The translations under genes were made by a program, and so were the position numbers. Below the pieces are notes generated by a model. That model was not told the origin of the DNA. It saw nothing but the letters and a program-made list of their open reading frames with translations, and searched no databases. From NCBI RefSeq assembly GCF_000686805.1, contig NZ_KK366017.1, forward strand, positions 558,001-622,000: 64,000 nt of DNA, in the 5' to 3' direction. This DNA is from Bacillus sp. UNC41MFS5 (GTDB lineage Bacteria; Bacillota; Bacilli; Bacillales_B; DSM-18226). Below are positions 40,611 through 49,774 of the stretch, one piece after another (positions within the stretch are counted from its first letter, which is position 1; every line of letters starts with the position of its first letter).

Positions 40611-41597
40611 ATGAGTTTTTTTAAAAAGTTAAAAGAGAAAATCACAAAATCCACGGATACAGTGACTGAGAAGTTTAAAGAAGGATTGACGAAAACACGA
40701 GATAATTTTACAGGAAAAGTAAATGATTTAGTCGCAAGATACCGCAAAGTGGATGAAGACTTCTTTGAAGAATTAGAAGAAATTATGATCCAGGCCGATG
40801 TTGGTTTTGATACAGTCATGAAACTAATTGAAGAGTTGAAAATGGAGGTCAAACGCAGGAACATCCAAGACCCACAGGAAGTTCAAAGCGTAATTTCTGA
40901 GAAATTGGTTGATATCTATAATGCGGGTGAAGAGCAATCCTCCCAATTAAACATTCAAGAGGCCGGTCTAACTGTTATCCTATTTGTAGGGGTTAATGGT
41001 GTTGGGAAAACCACCACGATTGGTAAATTAGGTTACAAATTTAAAAATGAAGGAAAGAAAGTACTATTGGCTGCAGGAGATACCTTCCGTGCGGGTGCTA
41101 TCGAACAACTAGAAGTCTGGGGAGAAAGAGTAGGTGTTGACGTCATCAAGCAAGCAGAAGGGTCAGATCCTGCGGCAGTTATGTACGACGCGATTCAGGC
41201 AGCAAAATCACGGAAGTCCGATATTTTGTTATGTGACACTGCTGGACGTTTGCAAAACAAAGTAAACCTTATGAAAGAGCTAGAGAAGGTTAAGCGTGTC
41301 ATCGAAAAAGAAGTTCCTGGCGCGCCGCATGAAGTAATCCTGGTTTTAGATGCAACAACAGGTCAAAATGCGTTAATTCAAGCAAAAACATTTAAAGAAG
41401 TGACAAATGTAAGTGGAATTGTTCTTTCAAAATTGGATGGAACAGCAAAAGGTGGAATCGTCCTTGCGATTCGCAATGAATTAAAAATTCCTGTAAAATT
41501 TGTCGGTCTAGGAGAAAAAATGGATGACCTTCAGGAATTTGATGCAGAGAAATATGTATATGGATTATTTGCCCATGAAATTGAACAAACCGAATAA
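40611..41597 (+). CDS. ftsY: Signal recognition particle receptor FtsY
   Basis: Membrane-associated GTPase that receives ribosome-SRP complexes and pairs with Ffh. The 328-residue protein has a short charged N-terminal region, an NG domain with GVNGVGKTTTIGKL near residue 128, DTAGR near residue 212, TKLDGTAKGG and the C-terminal GLGEKMDDLQEF segment. It lacks the long acidic A domain of enterobacteria, as normal for Bacillus. ATG 40611 follows GGAAGTGAG. Its partner gene ffh is 440 bases downstream. Confidence 0.96.
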   Translation: MSFFKKLKEKITKSTDTVTEKFKEGLTKTRDNFTGKVNDLVARYRKVDEDFFEELEEIMIQADVGFDTVMKLIEELKMEVKRRNIQDPQEVQSVISEKLVDIYNAGEEQSSQLNIQEAGLTVILFVGVNGVGKTTTIGKLGYKFKNEGKKVLLAAGDTFRAGAIEQLEVWGERVGVDVIKQAEGSDPAAVMYDAIQAAKSRKSDILLCDTAGRLQNKVNLMKELEKVKRVIEKEVPGAPHEVILVLDATTGQNALIQAKTFKEVTNVSGIVLSKLDGTAKGGIVLAIRNELKIPVKFVGLGEKMDDLQEFDAEKYVYGLFAHEIEQTE

Positions 41598-41616
41598 GTG
41601 ATGTAAAGGGATTATC

Positions 41617-41645
41617 TTGACAGATAATGTCTGACCCTGTAAACT
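41617..41645 (+). promoter_or_regulatory. Candidate sigma-A promoter of ylxM-ffh
   Basis: A perfect TTGACA (41617-41622) and TAAACT (41640-41645) are 17 bases apart, about 50 bases before ylxM. The -35 box is centred in a small palindrome, TTATC and GATAA. Confidence 0.55.
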
Positions 41646-41693
41646 ACTTATGTAAAGGCTTTTCACTTAACATACGTGTTGGAGGGGATTGGC

Positions 41694-42026
41694 ATGCTTG
41701 AAAAGACAACACGAATGAATTATCTTTATGATTTTTATCATTCGTTGTTAACGCCAAAGCAGCAAAGCTATATGTCTCTCTATTATTTAGATGATTTCTC
41801 ATTAGGAGAAATAGCCGAAGAGTATGACGTCAGTCGACAAGCCGTTTATGATAATATTAAGCGGACCGAGGCAATGCTCGAGGAGTATGAAGAAAAGCTG
41901 CTGTTATTTCATAAATTTCAAGAGCGTAGTAAACTTTTAAGAAATGTGAAAGAATTGCTTAACGAAGAAGACCCTTCAAAGCTGGCAATGCAAGAAGCTG
42001 TTGCCGAGTTGGAGAATTTAGATTAG
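41694..42026 (+). CDS. ylxM: YlxM family DNA-binding protein
   Basis: 110-residue helix-turn-helix protein (sigma-70 region 4-like fold) always found next to ffh in Firmicutes; in streptococci it modulates SRP GTPase activity, but its role here is not certain. The helix-turn-helix is [20 protein letters not shown] near residue 37. ATG 41694 was chosen because TTGGAGGGG precedes it; a frame open from 41676 overlaps that site. ffh begins 12 bases after the stop. Confidence 0.92.
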   Translation: MLEKTTRMNYLYDFYHSLLTPKQQSYMSLYYLDDFSLGEIAEEYDVSRQAVYDNIKRTEAMLEEYEEKLLLFHKFQERSKLLRNVKELLNEEDPSKLAMQEAVAELENLD

Positions 42027-42038
42027 GAGGCGGCATGA

Positions 42039-43391
42039 ATGGCATTTGAAGGATTAGCCGACCGACTGCAGAATACAATCCAGAAAATCCGCGGAAAAGG
42101 GAAAGTCTCAGAAGCGGATGTTAAAGAAATGATGCGTGAAGTGCGTCTCGCATTACTTGAAGCAGACGTAAACTTCAAGGTAGTTAAAGATTTTGTGAAA
42201 AAAGTCAGTGAACGTGCCATTGGGCAGGAAGTACTGAAAAGCTTAACACCAGGACAGCAAATTATTAAAATCGTTAATGAAGAACTAACGGAGTTAATGG
42301 GTGGAGAACAAAGCAAAATCGCTGCGTCTAATCGTCCCCCAACGGTCATCATGATGGTCGGCTTACAGGGTGCGGGTAAAACGACAACTTCAGGAAAACT
42401 TGCTAATTTACTTCGCAAAAAGTATAACCGCAAGCCATTACTTGTTGCTGCAGATATTTATCGACCTGCTGCCATCAAACAACTTGAAACCCTCGGTAAA
42501 CAATTGGACATGCCTGTTTTCTCACTCGGTGATCAAGTAAGCCCAGTAGAGATTGCTAGGCAGGCAATTGCAAAAGCAAAAGAAGAGCACAATGATTATG
42601 TCCTTATTGATACGGCTGGTCGACTTCATGTAGATGAAGCATTAATGGGTGAGTTAAAAGACATCAAAGAATTGACAAAACCTGATGAAATCTTCTTAGT
42701 CGTCGATGCCATGACTGGTCAAGATGCAGTCAATGTTGCTCAAAGCTTTAATGAACAACTCGGTCTAACTGGTGTTGTATTAACCAAATTGGACGGCGAT
42801 ACCAGGGGCGGAGCTGCACTATCGATTCGAGCTGTTACGCAAATACCGATTAAATTTGTCGGTTTAGGTGAGAAGTTAGACGCTCTTGAACCGTTTCATC
42901 CTGAACGGATGGCATCAAGGATCCTAGGTATGGGTGACGTGCTTACTTTGATTGAAAAAGCACAGGCTAATGTGGATGAAGAAAAAGCTAAAGAATTGGA
43001 ACAGAAAATGCGGACAGCGTCTTTTACGCTCGAAGATTTTTTGGATCAGCTTGGTCAAGTTCGTAATTTAGGACCGCTTGACGAATTATTAAAGATGATG
43101 CCTGGTGCAAATAAAATCAAAGGGTTAAATAATCTTCAAATTGATGAAAAACAAATTGCCCATGTAGAAGCAATCATCCGTTCGATGACGAAGGCTGAAA
43201 AAAATAATCCTGAGATTTTGAACGCGAAACGGAAAAACCGGATTGCTAAGGGCAGCGGTCGTTCTGTAACAGAAGTAAACCGTTTGTTGAAGCAGTTTGA
43301 AGACATGAAAAAAATGATGAAACAAATGACAGGAATGCAGCAAAAAGGCAAGAAAAAAGGTGGATTTAAGTTCCCATTTAATCCATTCTAA
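42039..43391 (+). CDS. ffh: Signal recognition particle protein Ffh
   Basis: GTPase that binds signal peptides and 4.5S/SRP RNA and delivers ribosomes to FtsY. The 450-residue protein has the N domain, the G domain with GLQGAGKTTTSGKL near residue 106, DTAGR near residue 190 and TKLDGDTRGG, and the C-terminal M domain with the RNA-binding GSGRSVTEVNRLLKQF and a methionine-rich stretch (MKKMMKQMTGMQQ). Start ATG 42039 follows AGGAGGCGG. The next unit (rpsP) has its own promoter. Confidence 0.97.
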   Translation: MAFEGLADRLQNTIQKIRGKGKVSEADVKEMMREVRLALLEADVNFKVVKDFVKKVSERAIGQEVLKSLTPGQQIIKIVNEELTELMGGEQSKIAASNRPPTVIMMVGLQGAGKTTTSGKLANLLRKKYNRKPLLVAADIYRPAAIKQLETLGKQLDMPVFSLGDQVSPVEIARQAIAKAKEEHNDYVLIDTAGRLHVDEALMGELKDIKELTKPDEIFLVVDAMTGQDAVNVAQSFNEQLGLTGVVLTKLDGDTRGGAALSIRAVTQIPIKFVGLGEKLDALEPFHPERMASRILGMGDVLTLIEKAQANVDEEKAKELEQKMRTASFTLEDFLDQLGQVRNLGPLDELLKMMPGANKIKGLNNLQIDEKQIAHVEAIIRSMTKAEKNNPEILNAKRKNRIAKGSGRSVTEVNRLLKQFEDMKKMMKQMTGMQQKGKKKGGFKFPFNPF

Positions 43392-43442
43392 CTTGTTTTA
43401 TTCTTGAAAAAATTGGTAATACTGTATGTAAAGAAAAAACAC

Positions 43443-43471
43443 TTTACAAACTATAAAAGAATTGATAATAT
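43443..43471 (+). promoter_or_regulatory. Candidate sigma-A promoter of the rpsP operon
   Basis: TTTACA (43443-43448) and TAATAT (43466-43471) are spaced by 17 bases, about 40 bases before the rpsP ATG. Confidence 0.6.
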
Positions 43472-43510
43472 ACTATCTTGTGTGAAACTATTCGGAGGTG
43501 CTTTTTTAAA

Positions 43511-43783
43511 ATGGCAGTAAAAATTCGTTTAAAACGTATGGGAGCTAACAAATCCCCTTTCTATCGTATCGTAGTAGCAGATTCTCGTTCACCACGTGAT
43601 GGACGTTACATCGAGGTTGTTGGAACTTACAATCCAGTTGCGCAACCAGCAAAAGTTGACATCAACGAAGAACTAGCTCTTAAATGGTTACAAGACGGTG
43701 CGAAACCATCTGATACAGTACGTAACCTTTTCTCTAACCAAGGCATCATGGAAAAATTCCATAATGCAAAATTAAGTAAGTAA
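43511..43783 (+). CDS. rpsP: Small ribosomal subunit protein bS16
   Basis: 90-residue 30S protein beginning [20 protein letters not shown], the conserved S16 N terminus, followed by [18 protein letters not shown] 43511 follows CGGAGGTG; the longer frame from 43478 has no support. It starts the rpsP-khpA-ylqD-rimM-trmD-rplS group for ribosome parts and maturation. Confidence 0.96.
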   Translation: MAVKIRLKRMGANKSPFYRIVVADSRSPRDGRYIEVVGTYNPVAQPAKVDINEELALKWLQDGAKPSDTVRNLFSNQGIMEKFHNAKLSK

Positions 43784-43794
43784 AACGGTCGACG

Positions 43795-44025
43795 ATGAAA
43801 CAATTAGTCGAAACGATTGTTAAGCCCCTTGTTGATTTTCCAGAAGACGTCCATGTGGATGTTAAAGAAGACGACACCCGGATTACTTATCAGCTGTCTG
43901 TGAATAAAACAGATATGGGAAAAGTGATTGGTAAACAAGGGCGTGTTGCAAAGGCCATTAGAACTGTTGTTTATGCAGCAGGATCATCACAACAAAAGAA
44001 AATTTTTCTAGAAATTGGTGAATAG
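43795..44025 (+). CDS. khpA: KH-domain RNA-binding protein KhpA (YlqC)
   Basis: 76-residue single KH-domain protein; in streptococci KhpA forms a complex with KhpB and affects cell division and elongation through RNA binding. The KH core GKVIGKQGRVAKAIRTVV lies at about residues 42-59 with the GxxG loop. It starts 11 bases after rpsP. A perfect palindromic terminator follows immediately. Confidence 0.94.
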   Translation: MKQLVETIVKPLVDFPEDVHVDVKEDDTRITYQLSVNKTDMGKVIGKQGRVAKAIRTVVYAAGSSQQKKIFLEIGE

Positions 44026-44042
44026 CTTTTTGCACCGAGATG

Positions 44043-44071
44043 AAAGGGAGGAATTAATTCCTCCCTTTTTT
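44043..44071 (+). terminator. Terminator between khpA and ylqD
   Basis: AAAGGGAGGAATT and AATTCCTCCCTTT form a perfect 13-base palindrome followed by TTT. It would split rpsP-khpA from ylqD-rimM-trmD or reduce read-through. Confidence 0.8.
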
Positions 44072-44107
44072 GCATACCAATGTGAGAGCGTGAGGGAGGC
44101 ATATTCT

Positions 44108-44503
44108 TTGCAAATCATTCAAACTGTTGTGGTCAAACAAATTTTAACGGAAGATAGTAAGAAAAAATTATTCGATCAATATGAGGCTAAAAAACTGCAG
44201 CTTCAACGGGAAAACAGCCAGCTTCAATTTGAGTTGAAGCGGATGGAAAAAACAAAGAACTTTTCACCGGGTGCATTGAAGAATCATTTTGAAAAAGAAA
44301 TCAATAAACGTTTGGAAAAAGAGAAGCTTCTTGAGTTTCAAATCGAACAATTACATATGCTACCTTTAGGCAGTGAATTAAAGGAAAAGGAAGTCCAAGC
44401 GCTTATTGAGGTAAAAGTAGGCGATTCGTGGAATGAACGTCGAGGACAGTCCGAGATCATCATTAAAGACGGTATAATTGAGGAAATTAGAGAAGGTGAA
44501 TAA
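44108..44503 (+). CDS. ylqD: YlqD family protein, function unknown
   Basis: 131-residue protein of the YlqD family, conserved between khpA and rimM in Bacillaceae; no function known to me. It has a central highly charged helical stretch (about 18-95, rich in K, E, Q and L, likely coiled coil) and the segment [21 protein letters not shown] near residue 96. No membrane segment or signal peptide. TTG 44108 was chosen because GGGAGG lies 7 bases upstream and relatives start with similar IIQTV sequence; upstream in-frame codons lie inside the khpA terminator. Confidence 0.82.
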   Translation: MQIIQTVVVKQILTEDSKKKLFDQYEAKKLQLQRENSQLQFELKRMEKTKNFSPGALKNHFEKEINKRLEKEKLLEFQIEQLHMLPLGSELKEKEVQALIEVKVGDSWNERRGQSEIIIKDGIIEEIREGE

Positions 44504-44507
44504 AGAA

Positions 44508-45026
44508 ATGGAAAAATGGTTTAATGTCGGGAAAATTGTTAACACACAAGGAATTAAGGGGGAAGTACGAGTCATATCAAAGACTGATTTCCCTGAAAAA
44601 CGCTATAAGGCTGGAAATGTATTATATTTGTTTATGCCAAATTCAAGTTCGCCGATTGAATTAACAGTCAAAAGCCGCCGAACCCATAAGAATTTTGAAT
44701 TACTTACATTTGAAGGGTTTAACAATATCAATGAGGTAGAAAAGTTTAGGGAAGGAATTTTAAAAGTACCAGAATCACAACTAGGTACACTTAAGAAAGA
44801 TGAATTTTATTACCATGAAATTATTGGATGTCTTGTTGCTACAACAAAAGGCGAGGAACTTGGAAAAGTCTCTGAAATTCTATCACCTGGCGCAAACGAC
44901 GTATGGGTAGTTAAGGGTAAAGGCGGCAAAGAATTATTAATCCCTTATATCCATGATGTGGTCAAGAAAGTAGATGTGAAAGAAAAAGTCGTCCTAATCG
45001 AACCGATGGAAGGGCTGCTTTCATGA
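44508..45026 (+). CDS. rimM: Ribosome maturation factor RimM
   Basis: Assists assembly of the 30S head around S19. The 172-residue product has the N-terminal RimM domain ([18 protein letters not shown] near residue 4) and a C-terminal PRC-barrel (YHEIIGCLV...[10 protein letters not shown] region). ATG 44508 ([10 protein letters not shown]) was chosen over an upstream ATG at 44478 inside ylqD because GAAGGTGAA precedes it. It overlaps trmD by 4 bases. Confidence 0.95.
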   Translation: MEKWFNVGKIVNTQGIKGEVRVISKTDFPEKRYKAGNVLYLFMPNSSSPIELTVKSRRTHKNFELLTFEGFNNINEVEKFREGILKVPESQLGTLKKDEFYYHEIIGCLVATTKGEELGKVSEILSPGANDVWVVKGKGGKELLIPYIHDVVKKVDVKEKVVLIEPMEGLLS

Positions 45027-45766
45027 TGCAGATTGATATCCTTACCCTTTTCCCGGAAATGTTTTCCGGGGTATTTGGTCAATCAATTTTGAATAAAGCT
45101 GCTGAGAAATCTGCAGTAAACTATACTGTTATAAATTTTCGTGAGTATGCAGATAACAAACATTCTACTGTTGATGATTATCCCTATGGCGGCGGTGCAG
45201 GAATGGTACTAAAACCGCAGCCGATCTTTGACGCCGTATCAGCACTAAGGGATAAAGCTAAAAGTAAGAATCCAAGAGTAATTCTTCTTTGTCCTCAAGG
45301 TGAACGCTACGAGCAGCGAAAAGCTGAAGAATTGTCAAAAGAAGAGCATTTAATTTTTATTTGCGGTCATTATGAGGGATACGATGAGCGAATAAGGGAA
45401 CATGTGGTAACAGATGAAATCTCGATTGGTGATTATGTCATGACTGGTGGTGAACTTGGTGCAATGGTGGTTGTTGATAGTGTAGTCCGTCTTCTGCCAG
45501 AAGTGTTAGGCAATCAGGAATCACATATGAAAGACTCCTTCAGTACGGGACTGCTAGAACATCCTCACTACACAAGACCAGCTGATTTCCGAGGCCTAAA
45601 GGTTCCAGAAGTCCTAATGTCGGGGAATCATAAGTTAATAGAAGAATGGCGTAATAAAGAAACATTGCGTAGAACACTTGAAAGACGCCCAGACCTTTTC
45701 GAGAAAATAGAATTAACAGGTGAGCAGGAAAAATGGCTTAAAGAAATAAAAAAAGAATACAAGTAG
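45023..45766 (+). CDS. trmD: tRNA (guanine-37-N1)-methyltransferase TrmD
   Basis: SPOUT methyltransferase that makes m1G37 in tRNA and prevents frameshifting. The 247-residue protein begins [14 protein letters not shown] and has the trefoil-knot SAM site segments YEGYDERI near residue 113 and [15 protein letters not shown] near residue 132. ATG 45023 was chosen because GGAAGGG is 8 bases upstream; ATG 45026 is one codon later. The rimM stop overlaps the start. Confidence 0.96.
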   Translation: MMQIDILTLFPEMFSGVFGQSILNKAAEKSAVNYTVINFREYADNKHSTVDDYPYGGGAGMVLKPQPIFDAVSALRDKAKSKNPRVILLCPQGERYEQRKAEELSKEEHLIFICGHYEGYDERIREHVVTDEISIGDYVMTGGELGAMVVVDSVVRLLPEVLGNQESHMKDSFSTGLLEHPHYTRPADFRGLKVPEVLMSGNHKLIEEWRNKETLRRTLERRPDLFEKIELTGEQEKWLKEIKKEYK

Positions 45767-45768
45767 TA

Positions 45769-45797
45769 TTGCACGTGCCTAGTAATTATGGTATGAT
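45769..45797 (+). promoter_or_regulatory. Sigma-A promoter of rplS
   Basis: TTGCAC (45769-45774) and TATGAT (45792-45797) are 17 bases apart, just after the trmD stop, giving a leader of about 108 bases before rplS. Confidence 0.7.
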
Positions 45798-45803
45798 ACT
45801 TCT

Positions 45804-46256
<453 letters not shown>

Positions 46257-46265
46257 TAGAAAAGA

Positions 46266-46298
46266 AAAAGAGCTTGCTTGGAAGCAGGCTCTTTTTTT
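46266..46298 (+). terminator. Terminator after rplS
   Basis: AGAGCTTGCTT and AAGCAGGCTCT form an 11-base stem with one wobble, then a run of seven T. Confidence 0.9.
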
Positions 46299-46475
46299 AT
46301 GTATATTGATTTGAAACCCTTAATGAGATATTTTGTGTTAATCAATTTATTGCTTGTTTTTTAACAAATTATTAAAGTTTGATTAAAAAATATGTTCCCA
46401 TCGTGTTAAATTTGTTGAAGTTATGTAAAATAAGCTTTATAAAACATTTTTTTACTGAGATTGGCGGGGATTGCG

Positions 46476-47033
46476 ATGACAAAAAAGAAAAATGAACTGT
46501 GGGAATGGACAAAGGCCCTTTTGATTGCAGTTATCTTAGCTGCTGTTATTCGTTACTTTCTGTTTGCTCCAATTGTTGTCGATGGGTTATCGATGATGCC
46601 TACATTGAAGGACCAGGATCGAATGATAGTAAATAAGTTTAGTTATAATATTGGGGCGCCAAAGCGATTTGATATCATTGTCTTTCATGCTCCAGAGCAA
46701 AAGGATTACATAAAGCGCGTAATTGGACTGCCCGGCGACACCATTGAGTATAAAGATGATACATTATATGTTAATGGAAAAGCGTATAAAGAACCATATT
46801 TGGATAAGTATAAAAAAGAAGTCCAAGATGGGCCATTAACAGATCCATTCACTTTGGAAGAAAAAATAGGTCGAAAAACAGTTCCGGAAGGTGAACTGTT
46901 TGTGATGGGCGACAATCGCCGTTTCAGTAAAGATAGTCGTCACATTGGGACCGTTTCATATAGTAAAATAATTGGTAAAACAAGTTTCGTTTACTGGCCT
47001 TTAAATGATGCACATATCGTAACAGTGAAATAA
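46476..47033 (+). CDS. lepB: Type I signal peptidase
   Basis: Membrane serine protease that removes signal peptides from exported proteins. The 185-residue product has one N-terminal transmembrane helix (about 13-31), the catalytic serine Ser39 in DGLSMMPTL, the catalytic lysine Lys80 in YIKRVIGLPGD, and the late MGDNRRFSKDSR box. It is the single-anchor Sip type of Gram-positives. ATG 46476 follows GGCGGGG; TTG 46461 is inside that site. From memory, B. subtilis lacks a signal peptidase gene at this position between rplS and rbgA, while the B. cereus group has one. Which Sip paralogue it is cannot be told here. Confidence 0.93.
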   Translation: MTKKKNELWEWTKALLIAVILAAVIRYFLFAPIVVDGLSMMPTLKDQDRMIVNKFSYNIGAPKRFDIIVFHAPEQKDYIKRVIGLPGDTIEYKDDTLYVNGKAYKEPYLDKYKKEVQDGPLTDPFTLEEKIGRKTVPEGELFVMGDNRRFSKDSRHIGTVSYSKIIGKTSFVYWPLNDAHIVTVK

Positions 47034-47047
47034 AGTTTACTATCCAG

Positions 47048-47080
47048 CGAAAGCGCCTTGGTCAAGGCGCTTTCGATTTT
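47048..47080 (+). terminator. Terminator between lepB and rbgA
   Basis: CGAAAGCGCCTT (47048-47059) and AAGGCGCTTTCG (47064-47075) form a perfect 12-base stem with a GGTC loop, followed by ATTTT. It ends 1 base before the rbgA ribosome binding site. Confidence 0.8.
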
Positions 47081-47097
47081 AAGGGAGGTGGCCAACG

Positions 47098-47961
47098 ATG
47101 ACGATTCAATGGTTTCCTGGCCATATGGCAAAGGCTCGCAGAGAAGTTACAGAAAAGTTAAAGTTAGTTGATATTATATTTGAATTGGTGGATGCGAGGA
47201 TTCCCTACTCATCGAGAAATCCAATGATTGATGAAATTATTCAGCATAAGCCAAGGCTTGTCTTGTTAAATAAAGCAGACATGGCTGATCGAGAAGCAAC
47301 TAAGGAATGGATTAACTTCTTTGCCGAAAAAGGAATTAAAGCACTAGCAATTAACTCTCAGGCTGGAGAAGGAATGAGAGAAATTGCGCAAGTTTCACAA
47401 GAAATATTAAAAGAAAAATTTGACCGTCTCAGAGCAAGAGGGGTTACGAATCCTCGGGCGATTCGAGCAATGATAGTCGGAATTCCCAATGCGGGTAAAT
47501 CGACGTTGATTAATCGGTTAGCGAAGAAAAATATCGCTAAGACCGGTAATACTCCAGGTGTTACGAAAGCCCAACAATGGATTAAAGTAGGGAAGGAAAT
47601 GGAACTTCTAGACACGCCAGGAATATTATGGCCCAAGTTTGAGGACCAAGAAGTTGGCAAAAAACTGGCCGTTACGGGGGCGATCAAAGATACACTACTG
47701 AACCTCCAAGATCTCACGGTTTATGTCCTAAGGTTTTTAGAACGGGATTATCCTGAGCGCTTAAAGGAGCGTTACAGTCTTGAGACTCTACCTGAAGATG
47801 TTGTAGAGATGTTTGATAAAATAGGTGTATTGCGCGGCTGCCTTGCGGCTGGAGGTATCGTTGATTATGATAAAGTATCTGAATTGGTCATCAAGGAAAT
47901 TAGATCCGAGAAATTTGGCCGGATTACATTTGAACGACCTGATGATATAATTTCTGAATAA
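47098..47961 (+). CDS. rbgA: 50S ribosome assembly GTPase RbgA (YlqF)
   Basis: Essential GTPase for late 50S maturation (L16 and helix-dependent steps). The 287-residue product has circularly permuted GTPase motifs: [13 protein letters not shown] (G5 region), NKADM (G4) near residue 59, [10 protein letters not shown] (G1) near residue 128 and [10 protein letters not shown] (G3) near residue 173, then a helical C-terminal RNA-binding domain. ATG 47098 follows AAGGGAGGTG. It normally sits between rplS and rnhB; here lepB and sdaAB-sdaAA are added on either side. Confidence 0.95.
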   Translation: MTIQWFPGHMAKARREVTEKLKLVDIIFELVDARIPYSSRNPMIDEIIQHKPRLVLLNKADMADREATKEWINFFAEKGIKALAINSQAGEGMREIAQVSQEILKEKFDRLRARGVTNPRAIRAMIVGIPNAGKSTLINRLAKKNIAKTGNTPGVTKAQQWIKVGKEMELLDTPGILWPKFEDQEVGKKLAVTGAIKDTLLNLQDLTVYVLRFLERDYPERLKERYSLETLPEDVVEMFDKIGVLRGCLAAGGIVDYDKVSELVIKEIRSEKFGRITFERPDDIISE

Positions 47962-47974
47962 AGAATTAGTTTTT

Positions 47975-48000
47975 ACTCTCCGGACGGAGAGTCTTTTTTA
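47975..48000 (+). terminator. Terminator after rbgA
   Basis: ACTCTCCG (47975-47982) and CGGAGAGT (47985-47992) form a stem followed by CTTTTTT. Confidence 0.85.
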
Positions 48001-48050
48001 TGTATTTTTCCCAGTATTTATCGAAGGCTATTTTGCCTTATATCTTGTAA

Positions 48051-48056
48051 TATAAT
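48051..48056 (+). promoter_or_regulatory. -10 box before sdaAB
   Basis: Perfect TATAAT at 48051-48056, 28 bases before the sdaAB ATG. No convincing -35 at 16-18 bases was seen, so an activator-dependent or weak promoter is possible. Confidence 0.4.
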
Positions 48057-48083
48057 TGTATAGAAAATAAAGGAGCGTCCTAA

Positions 48084-48746
48084 ATGAAATATCGTTCTGC
48101 ATTTGATATTATTGGTCCTGTCATGATTGGCCCATCAAGCTCACATACCGCAGGCGCAGCACGAATTGGCAGGGTAGCAAGAACATTATTCGGTCAAGCG
48201 CCAAAGAAAGCAGTCATCTCATTGTACGGTTCGTTTGCAAAAACCTATAAAGGACACGGAACAGACTTTGCCATTGTGGCTGGACTGTTAGATTTGGATA
48301 CATTTGATGAACGAATGCCAAAATCTTTGGAAATTGCAAAAGAAATGGGTTTAGAGGTGACCTTTCGCACTGAAGAAGCAGTAACAGATCACCCAAATAC
48401 CGTGAAAATAAATTTATATAATGAAGATAACAAACTTGAATTAGTTGGGATTTCAATTGGTGGTGGAACAATCGAGATTACTGAAATAAATTCATTCCCA
48501 TTGAAACTTTCAGGTGAACACCCTGCAATATTAGTTATTCATCAAGACCGTTTTGGTATCATTTCAGCCGTAACAAGTGTGTTATCAAAATATGAAATTA
48601 ACATTGGCCATATGGAAGTTTCGCGATTAGAAAAAGGTGAAATGGCTTTAATGGTTATTGAAGTCGACCAGAAAATTGATGACCAGGTAATTGAGGAATT
48701 ACAGCATCTTTCAAATGTATCACAAATCATTCGCATGGCTGATTAG
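48084..48746 (+). CDS. sdaAB: L-serine dehydratase, iron-sulfur dependent, beta subunit
   Basis: Partner of SdaAA; together they deaminate L-serine to pyruvate and ammonia. The 220-residue product begins with the conserved GPVMIGPSSSHTAGAARIGR segment and ends with an ACT domain (about 148-220, AILVIHQDRFGIISAVTSVL). It lies 31 bases before sdaAA. This intact pair is between rbgA and rnhB, whereas B. subtilis keeps sdaAB-sdaAA between yloV and recG (from memory), where this genome has only a remnant. Confidence 0.94.
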   Translation: MKYRSAFDIIGPVMIGPSSSHTAGAARIGRVARTLFGQAPKKAVISLYGSFAKTYKGHGTDFAIVAGLLDLDTFDERMPKSLEIAKEMGLEVTFRTEEAVTDHPNTVKINLYNEDNKLELVGISIGGGTIEITEINSFPLKLSGEHPAILVIHQDRFGIISAVTSVLSKYEINIGHMEVSRLEKGEMALMVIEVDQKIDDQVIEELQHLSNVSQIIRMAD

Positions 48747-48777
48747 ATAAACTTACTTGACATCAGGAGGTGTTCAA

Positions 48778-49683
48778 ATGTTTCGAAATGTAGCCGAACT
48801 TGTTCAACTTGCAGAGAGCAATCAAGTTAAAATTGCAGAAATCATGATTCGTCAAGAAATCGAGGTATCTGGTCTTTCTAGAGAAGAAGTTCTAGGTAAA
48901 ATGGATAGGAACTTAGTGGTAATGGAACAAGCAGTGGAAAGAGGTTTGAAGGGAGTACACTCCCATACAGGCCTAACTGGCGGCGACGCAGTGTTGCTTC
49001 AAAACTATATTAAAAGTGGTCGTGCACTAGGGGGAAACATTTTGTTAGATGCCGTTAGTAAGGCAGTGGCAACTAATGAAGTGAACGCAGCAATGGGTGT
49101 TATTTGTGCTACACCAACAGCTGGTTCAGCAGGCGTAGTACCAGGAACATTATTTGCTGTAAAAGAAAGATTAAATCCAACTCGCCAAGAAATGATTGAA
49201 TTTTTATTTACGGCAGCGGCTTTCGGTTTCGTAGTCGCAAATAATGCCTCTATTTCTGGCGCGGCAGGTGGATGCCAAGCAGAAGTAGGATCAGCGAGTG
49301 GAATGGCTGCAGCAGCAATTGTTGAATTAGCAGGAGGCTCGCCTAAGCAGGCAGCTGAGGCGATGGCGATCACTTTGAAAAATATGCTTGGATTAGTATG
49401 TGATCCAGTTGCAGGTTTAGTTGAGGTTCCTTGTGTAAAAAGGAATGCAATGGGCGCATCTAATGCGATTACGGCAGCAGATATGGCGTTGGCGGGGATT
49501 ACAAGTAGGATCCCTTGTGACGAAGTCATTCATGCCATGTTTTTAATAGGCCAATCCATGCCATCTGCTTTAAGAGAAACAGCTGAGGGTGGACTTGCAG
49601 CGACTCCAACAGGAAAAAGATTGGAACAAGAAATTTTTGGTAATGACAAACCATTCAAATTAAAAGACTTAGTCTTATCCTAA
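48778..49683 (+). CDS. sdaAA: L-serine dehydratase, iron-sulfur dependent, alpha subunit
   Basis: Catalytic subunit carrying a [4Fe-4S] cluster. The 301-residue product has the alpha-chain motifs HSHTGLTGGDA near residue 61, cysteines in ICATPTAGSAG, GGCQAEVGSASGMA and LVCDPVAGLVEVPCVKRN, and the C-terminal LRETAEGGLAATPTG at residues 265-279. ATG 48778 was chosen because CAGGAGGTG precedes it; a frame open from 48757 overlaps that site. The 30120-30257 remnant corresponds to its residues 257-288. A terminator follows at 49692. Confidence 0.95.
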   Translation: MFRNVAELVQLAESNQVKIAEIMIRQEIEVSGLSREEVLGKMDRNLVVMEQAVERGLKGVHSHTGLTGGDAVLLQNYIKSGRALGGNILLDAVSKAVATNEVNAAMGVICATPTAGSAGVVPGTLFAVKERLNPTRQEMIEFLFTAAAFGFVVANNASISGAAGGCQAEVGSASGMAAAAIVELAGGSPKQAAEAMAITLKNMLGLVCDPVAGLVEVPCVKRNAMGASNAITAADMALAGITSRIPCDEVIHAMFLIGQSMPSALRETAEGGLAATPTGKRLEQEIFGNDKPFKLKDLVLS

Positions 49684-49691
49684 AAAGTGTG

Positions 49692-49730
49692 AATAACACC
49701 CAATGCGAACGAAAAATTGGGTGTTATTTT
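49692..49730 (+). terminator. Terminator after sdaAA
   Basis: AATAACACCCAAT (49692-49704) pairs with ATTGGGTGTTATT (49716-49728), a perfect 13-base stem with an 11-base loop, then TTT. Confidence 0.9.
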
Positions 49731-49774
49731 GCTTGTTAATAGAAAATAATACCATCAAAATTGCAGGTGATAGA

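Noticed and set aside
46299..46364. 21-codon frame after the rplS terminator
   Set aside because: Starts immediately after the terminator T run without a Shine-Dalgarno; likely chance in AT-rich sequence.
46476..47033. Signal peptidase considered as a horizontally acquired insertion
   Set aside because: Base composition and codon use look like the neighbours, and other Bacillus groups have a signal peptidase here; ordinary lineage difference.
49005..49529. 174-codon minus-strand frame opposite sdaAA
   Set aside because: Ala/Pro/Thr/Ser-rich translation typical of the antisense of an Ala/Gly-rich gene; no start signal.
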